From Rugalucina vietnamica (Eukaryota > Mollusca > Bivalvia > Lucinida > Lucinidae), in assembly GCA_964017185.1 (NCBI GenBank), contig OZ024879.1:23563456-23627455 (forward strand): a stretch of 64,000 nt of DNA. Direction: 5' to 3'. Below are positions 60,101-64,000 of the stretch, in pieces. Under the pieces are notes generated by a model. The model saw nothing but the letters and a program-made list of their open reading frames with translations. It was not told the DNA's origin and ran no database searches. The position numbers and the translations under genes were made by a program. Every line of letters begins with the position of its first letter. The stretch's first letter is position 1.

Positions 60101-62996
60101 ACGATAGTCTTTTTTCCGCGCATTCGTAACAAAAAGCTGCGCATTTGATATATCGATCCGTGCATTCGTAAAACGCTGTTATTTTTGATAAGAAAAAGGG
60201 AGATTTCATAATCATTAAATGGTCTTGTGTTTTAGTATGAATTTTACATTTTGAAGAAATATAATCTTTGTTTTCCAGTACTTCCTAGTTGACGACACTC
60301 TAGAAGTTCGAGAAGTGCACCTACCCAACGACGGTCGCGATCCCTTCCCAGTTCTCATTGGTCGTCACAAAGTTCCTAGAAATAGATATGAAGTAGAATC
60401 GTCATTCCCTGCTGTCGTCATGGAGCTATCACAACACGAGATTAAGGAATATTTCACACCAAAAGACTTCAGTATTGGAGACACAGTGATGATATATGGT
60501 CGACGATTCTTGATTTACGACTGTGACAATTTCACAAAATCATTCTACTATCACACATTTGGCATTTCTGAATTCCCAACAGTGGATGTTTCAAATAAAT
60601 TGAAAGATCTACCAAAAATGGTGAGTAGCTTTAGCTGTACATGTGTAAAGTATGCTGGGTTTACCACTAGTTATTCAACAAATAGGCCAGTTATATTAAT
60701 ATGAACTTACGGTAATCCAGGGTATCAGTATTTCCTGAAAAGTGGCCGGACTTGGCTTGCTATACTAATTTTTAGGGCATCCTGGAAGATTGGTGAAATC
60801 TTGCTCATAAAATAAAGTTACTAACTTAATTACTGTTTTTATACCCCCCGCAAAACGAAGTTTTAGGGGGGTATACTGTTTTCAGTCTGTCCGTCATTCC
60901 GTGATTCCGTCATTCCGTGATTCCGTCATTCCGTCATTCCGTCATTCCGTCAACATTTTGACATCTTTGCTGAATAACTTAAGTAGTTTTTGCCCTATGT
61001 TCTTCAAATTTTCAACACACCTGCACCATTAGACAACACATGTGTGATATGAATTTAGGGGCCAAAGGGTCAGTTTTGCAAGAGTTATGGGACTTTTTAA
61101 ACCTATACATAGAATGTTTGCCATAGTGCTAATAGTGCATACTTTGTGAAATCAACTCCTCCTACAGCTTTCAATACTCTCTTTTGATACTTTGCAGATA
61201 TGTGCCAGAGATATTGAAGATATGCATGAAGAAGTATTATGCTGAAAAAATGATTTTTGACAAATTTACAGCATTTTGAACTTAGCCAATTTTCGATAAT
61301 TGCCATATTCAACAATGGTTGGAAGTGCATAGTTTGTGAAATCAACTCCTCTTAGGGCTTTCAGTATTTCTTTTCAATACTTTGTAGACATGTTCCACAC
61401 GTATTGAAGATGTGCATGAAGAATTATAATGCTGAAAAAATAATTTTTGACAAATTTACAGCAGTTTTTAACATAGCCATTTTTTGACCATTGCTTATAC
61501 AATAATGGTTGGTAGTGCATACTTTGTGAAATCAACTCCTCCTACAGCTTTCAATATTCTCTTTTGATACTTTGCAGATATGTGCCAGAGATATTGAAGA
61601 TATGCATGAAGAAGTAGTATGCTGAAAAAATTATTTTTGACAAATTTACAGCATTTTTAACTTAGCCAATTTTCGATAATTGCCATATTCAACAATGGTT
61701 GGTAGTGCATAGTTTGTGAAATCAACTCCTCTTAGGGCTTTCAGTATTTCTTTTCAATACTTTGCAGACATGTTCCACACATATTGAAGATGTGCATGAA
61801 GAAATATAATGATGAAAAAATAAATCTTGACAAATTTACAGCAATTTTTAACATAGCCATTTTTTGACCATTGCTTATATACAATAATGGTTGGTAGTTC
61901 ATAGTTTGTGAAATCAACTTCTCCTAGGGCTTTCAGTATTTCTTTTCAATACTTTGCAGACATGTTCCACATATATTGAAGATGTGCATGAAGAATTATA
62001 ATGCTGAAAAAACATTTTTTGACAAATTTACAGCAATTTTAACATAGCCATTTTTGACCATTGCTTTTACAACAATGGTTGGTAGTTCATAGTTTGTGAA
62101 ATCAACTCCTCTTAGGGCTTTCAGTATTTCTTTTCAATTCTTTGCAGACATGTTCCACACATATTGAAGATGTGCATGATGAATTATAATGATGAAAAAA
62201 TAACTTTTGACAAATTTACATCATTTTTCAACATTGCCATTTCTTGACCATTGCATATATACAATAATGGTTGGTAGTGCATACTGTGTGAAATAAACTC
62301 CTCTTAGGGCTTTCAGTGTTACTTTTAAATTCTTTGTAGATTTGTTCCAGATACTTTAGATGTGCATGAATAATTTTCATGCTGAAGAGTTAATTTTTGA
62401 CAAATTTTCAGCTTTTATTTAACTTAACCAATTTTTTACCATTTCTCATGATAAACAATAATGATCATAATGCATACAGTGAAATCAACCTTAAGCTTTC
62501 AATATATTCTTTTAATATCTTATAGATGTGACTGGCATACTGAGGATGTATAGTGAAGAATTATATGCTGAAAAGATATCTTTGACAAATTTTCTGCATG
62601 TTTAATTTAGGAAGTTACCCGCCAGCGTCAGATAATTTTGCGGGGGGTATACTGAAAGCCTTGCTTGCAGCCAATTTCTAGTTACTTACTATTACATAAC
62701 ACATACATCACTGAAATTGACATGAAGAAACAGAACAAACCACGACAGACTTCCACCTTAGAGTGGTCAGTAATGACTGGAGTGCTTTAACCAATTCAAC
62801 AGCTTGTTAACCTCGAAAAGGCTTTGTTACTTTATTTAAAAAATTGCTTTTCCAGGAAATTCCCCCCTACAACCAGTTTGGTTCCCTAGAAGATTCATTA
62901 CAGTCCTGCTTGTCACTTATACCTCAACCACCGAAGAAAGATTTCATCAAAATGTTAGAAAATGACCACAAAGTTCTACGATTTGAAGCTATCATG
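45137..62996 (+). CDS. EFHC1: EFHC1 (myoclonin-1), partial at the 3' end
   Basis: Seven exons: 45137-45184, 55555-55776, 56439-56589, 57047-57183, 58549-58776, 60279-60620 and 62856-62996. They give 423 in-frame residues, with the remaining roughly 200 beyond the window. EFHC1 lines the lumen of ciliary doublet microtubules and binds tubulin through DM10 domains. Visible: N-terminal [27 protein letters not shown]10-1 from about residue 86 ([36 protein letters not shown]); DM10-2 from about 236 ([38 protein letters not shown]); and the start of DM10-3 (KVLRFEAIM). [20 protein letters not shown] favours EFHC1 over EFHC2. The donor after exon 2 is weak (AAG|GTTTTT). Intron 1 is 10.4 kb and full of mobile elements. 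The C-terminal EF-hand region is not in view. Confidence 0.96.
45248..48770 (-). mobile_element. LINE with a 945-codon open endonuclease-RT ORF
   Basis: The minus-strand frame 48719-45882 is open for 945 codons. It has an APE endonuclease ([53 protein letters not shown]) and an RT ([82 protein letters not shown] at 668-671), then the C-terminal [12 protein letters not shown]. The frame starts without ATG: it opens at TAG near 48770 and the first listed codon is GTG, so the 5' end and any ORF1 are missing. The 3' UTR runs to an AATAAAG-containing end with TATGTC repeats at 45248-45285. Inserted antisense in EFHC1 intron 1. The intact RT suggests a young copy of a recently active family. Confidence 0.93.
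49268..49613 (-). repeat. tRNA-derived SINE, family 1, copy C
   Basis: About 345 bp. Minus-strand head GTAGCCGAGTGGTTAGCGCA and GGTTCGATCCTCGCC; body as in copies A and B. The apparent peptide [20 protein letters not shown] on the minus strand is the SINE head read as protein and is often mis-annotated. Confidence 0.88.
49839..50576 (-). pseudogene. LINE RT fragment, downstream half of a split copy
   Basis: The minus frame 49839-50543 has [40 protein letters not shown] and [15 protein letters not shown]. Then an internal deletion joins MEFKV to the C-terminal block [16 protein letters not shown]. Just upstream, in another frame, lies [19 protein letters not shown]. It continues at 54495-54840 across a 3.9-kb interruption. 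Confidence 0.85.
50655..51071. repeat. Identical 89-bp direct repeats
   Basis: 50655-50743 and 50983-51071 are identical over 89 bases (CCTGTAATTATATGAAATAA ... CGTAAATGGCAAAT). The second copy ends exactly where the inverted-repeat element begins; the first continues into different sequence, as if showing the site before insertion. Confidence 0.9.
51072..54211. mobile_element. 3.1-kb element with 28-bp inverted ends
   Basis: Ends CGGTTGAGACACAATCAGGG (51072-51099) and the complement at 54184-54211, 27 of 28 positions matching. The flanks read AAAT on both sides, a likely 4-bp target duplication. The interior has no recognised transposase; much of it is the CTCACCTGAGCC repeat (51829-53822). 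The 18-base word TGTAGAGTCCGTAGCCCC occurs at about 51653 and 53830. Probably non-autonomous. It sits inside the interrupted LINE in EFHC1 intron 1. Confidence 0.85.
51829..53822 (+). repeat. CTCACCTGAGCC repeat with three ~320-bp units, copy 1
   Basis: Begins TAGCTCACCTGAGCCGAAGG with a hairpin to TAGGTGAGCTTATAG, then (CCGT)n text, then three tandem units of about 320 bp (from about 52160, 52485 and 52810), ending CAGGTGAGCGTTTACAGGAC and CATTGGTCCTCTGG. The leading segment and each unit carry one X-box-like 14-mer: 52036, 52360, 52683 and 53013. Non-coding; a shorter copy is at 57768-58445. Confidence 0.85.
54495..54840 (-). pseudogene. LINE RT fragment, upstream half of the split copy
   Basis: Minus frames give [40 protein letters not shown] and [19 protein letters not shown], then in another frame [18 protein letters not shown]. 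The text after CQTQLI resumes as MLIEDLARN at about 50576, so both halves belong to one copy. Confidence 0.82.
54950..55095 (-). repeat. Possible SINE remnant
   Basis: The minus strand has a B-box-like GGTTTGATCC and a tRNA-like GTAGGACTCCGGTCCCAG. No convincing A box. No other copy was seen in the window. Confidence 0.3.
55857..56095 (-). mobile_element. MITE-1 copy 5 (reverse orientation)
   Basis: ATGAGCCACTGCATAAGAAA to GATTTCTCACGCACAGGCTC. The asymmetric part (CCCGGTTTGTGTCGGACTTG) lies on the right, opposite to copies 1-4. In EFHC1 intron 2, 80 bp after exon 2. Confidence 0.88.
57296..57571 (+). mobile_element. MITE-1 copy 6 with duplicated core
   Basis: CAGCCGTGACACGAGAAAAA to TTCTCACGACGCAGCTCATT. 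The ACAAAGGCACTGAACA / CTTCGCAGTTAC core segment is present twice in tandem, making this copy about 30 bp longer. In EFHC1 intron 4. Confidence 0.8.
57768..58445 (+). repeat. CTCACCTGAGCC repeat, copy 2
   Basis: TAGCTCACCTGAGCCGAAGG, GGTGAGCTTATAGTATA, (CCGT)n, then two units containing AAAATCTTCTTCTCGAAAAC-like text. Ends CTCACAGGTGAGCGATCG. Carries the X-box-like GTTTCCATGGCAAC at 57973-57986. In EFHC1 intron 4. Confidence 0.82.
58925..59163. mobile_element. MITE-2 copy 2
   Basis: CCAGGTTATAAAACTTTTTT and CATGCTCAGCTCAGATGAGC on the left; GCTGAGCTGAGCATGAAAAT and ACCTCAGGACCAGG on the right. The interior is in the opposite order to copy 1 (38877-39133). In EFHC1 intron 5. Confidence 0.82.
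59681..59920 (-). mobile_element. MITE-1 copy 7 (reverse orientation)
   Basis: AATGAGCCGCCGCATGGGAA to TTTTCCCACGAGGTGGCTCA, with the internal CAGCTTCGCGGTTACCGCGA palindrome well kept. In EFHC1 intron 5. Confidence 0.92.
60836..62692 (+). repeat. CCCCCGCAAAA repeat with seven ~190-bp units
   Basis: Starts ATACCCCCCGCAAAACGAAG with a hairpin to GGGGGGTATACTG, then (CCGTCATT)n, then about seven tandem units of roughly 190 bp starting near 61136, 61327, 61517, 61707, 61899, 62086 and 62277 (TGCATACTTTGTGAAATCAA, TGTGCATGAAGAA, GACAAATTTACAGCA). A decayed eighth follows. Ends TTTTGCGGGGGGTATACTGA and CAGCCAATTTCTAG. Odd and even early units alternate in sequence, which suggests growth by a two-unit step. 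Fills EFHC1 intron 6. Confidence 0.88.
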
Positions 62997-63059
62997 GTAT
63001 GTACATGGACCTCTTTATAAAATGGTTCATTACAATACAGTTTGGGATATAACACTGTT

Positions 63060-63380
63060 TGGGGCCCCCGCCCATTGGGGCCTAAAGAAATAAATGGGCT
63101 GCTTGTGCCTCCAGGCAAAGCTTGTTCGCTGCTGACTGACCATCTGATTACTGGTTAACCGTTCAGGTCTGAGCTTGCCCAGGAAAAGTGGTTTCAAGTC
63201 AAACCGTTCACACATGTAAGCCTTTATGGCTTTGTTGAATGGTTATATTTTAAGCACTTGTTGGATGTCATGACATCCTCATTTTGGGTAAAAGTCCCAT
63301 AAAGTGGAGGCAACATCCCGACATGACCTGAGCTGTTGACTGGGACGTAAAACATCAATTCAAACAAACAAACAAATTGA
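63060..63380 (+). repeat. SINE-like repeat, family 3, copy 2
   Basis: GGGCTGCTTGTGCCTCCAGG, ACCATCTGATTACTGGTTAA, GGGTAAAAGTCCCATAAAGT, tail GACTGGGACGTAAAACATCA, then ATTCAAACAAACAAACAAA. Collinear with 1262-1612. Lies in the EFHC1 intron after exon 7. Confidence 0.7.
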
Positions 63381-63614
63381 TCATTGTTGGACACTAATTT
63401 GACTATTTTTGCTATATGTCTATACATTTTATGCTGGTTATAACATGAATTGGATAACTAACATGGAAGTTGGCTTGGACCCCAGCAATTGTGCTGTAAA
63501 GAGGTTGAGGTAGATGGACAAAAGATGTATACTGTCTTAGTGTAGGATCCAAGAGACCTGATGATGGGATTTTCTGTCTGTGTCTAAAAACATGTTAGAA
63601 GAAGGCCATTAATA

Positions 63615-63855
63615 TATGAGCAGCGACGTGAGAAAATTGTTCTTTGGGATTTCCAAACAGGGCTGATACAAACCAGCCTGTACAGTCACAGAAGATGGCT
63701 TGGAGCTCGAAAATTTGGAATGAGAAAGTAGAGGAATTCTACTCTCCGTGTAGCGAAAACAAAGGCCCTGATCAGCTTTGCAATTACTATGAAGCTGATC
63801 TGTGCCTTTGTTTTTGCAGATGCAAAATGTTGGTTTTCTCATGATGCAGCTCATA
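63615..63855 (+). mobile_element. MITE-1 copy 8
   Basis: TATGAGCAGCGACGTGAGAA to GTTTTCTCATGATGCAGCTC, keeping GGGCTGATACAAACCAGCCT and the CTGATCAGCTTTGCAATTAC palindrome. More diverged than copies 2 and 7. Confidence 0.88.
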
Positions 63856-64000
63856 TGAATTAATGCAGTTATGTTTCATTCAAAATTTTGGCAATTAAAA
63901 TGTATTACAACACATTTTGGTATTGTTACGTGCCAGGCGTAACTAGAAGATTAAGGAAACCAACAAGTTGGTTAGCCAGCAACAAGCTTTGTTTAAAATT

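Overview
Single-copy, intron-rich animal DNA from a lophotrochozoan, most likely a marine bivalve mollusc. This is judged from three spliced metazoan genes with GT-AG introns, the repeat types (LINE and tRNA-SINE fragments, many short inverted-repeat elements, mobile units with GTCC-rich tails), AT-rich spacers and a secreted glycine-rich gene of the kind found in mollusc secretory tissue. The species cannot be named from the sequence alone.

Three host genes were assembled exon by exon. (1) N6AMT1/HEMK2, plus strand, six exons from 25499 to 32795, complete at 212 residues, with the SAM-binding loop and NPPY catalytic motif intact. (2) A five-coding-exon gene on the minus strand (39202 down to 35511) for a 457-residue secreted protein: signal peptide, Gly/Val/Asn-rich repeats, then a very basic Arg-Pro-Ile repeat tail ending in Gly-Tyr-Tyr. 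It has a TATA box, a short 5' leader exon and a poly(A) signal. I do not recognise the protein, and it is the best candidate here for something undescribed. (3) The 5' two thirds of EFHC1, plus strand, seven exons from 45137 to 62996, running off the right edge. It encodes a ciliary doublet-microtubule protein with DM10 domains, and a near-consensus RFX X-box lies 72 bp before its start.

The rest is mostly mobile DNA. 0-9 kb: a LINE tail; a SINE inserted into a pogo-type transposase, with the junction amplified into about 31 tandem units; a foldback. 9-17 kb: an unassigned terminal-exon candidate, short-word repeats, a pogo transposase, a MULE-like fragment and an old LINE. 16.9-21.7 kb: a 4.8-kb element with near-identical 82-bp inverted ends. 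21.7-25.4 kb: SINE, unrecognised ORF pieces and an AT-rich stretch. 25.5-33 kb: N6AMT1, whose introns hold a LINE copy, several MITEs and a SINE next to a splice acceptor. 33-35 kb: simple repeats. 35.4-39.6 kb: the glycine-rich gene. 40-44.9 kb: LINE copies and a SINE. 45-64 kb: EFHC1, with a long-ORF antisense LINE, a LINE split by a nested 3.1-kb inverted-repeat element, and four MITE copies in its introns.

No rRNA gene, functional tRNA gene, CRISPR array or LTR/virus-like element was recognised. The three host genes have unrelated roles (translation-termination/protein methylation, extracellular structure, cilium) and show no sign of working together.
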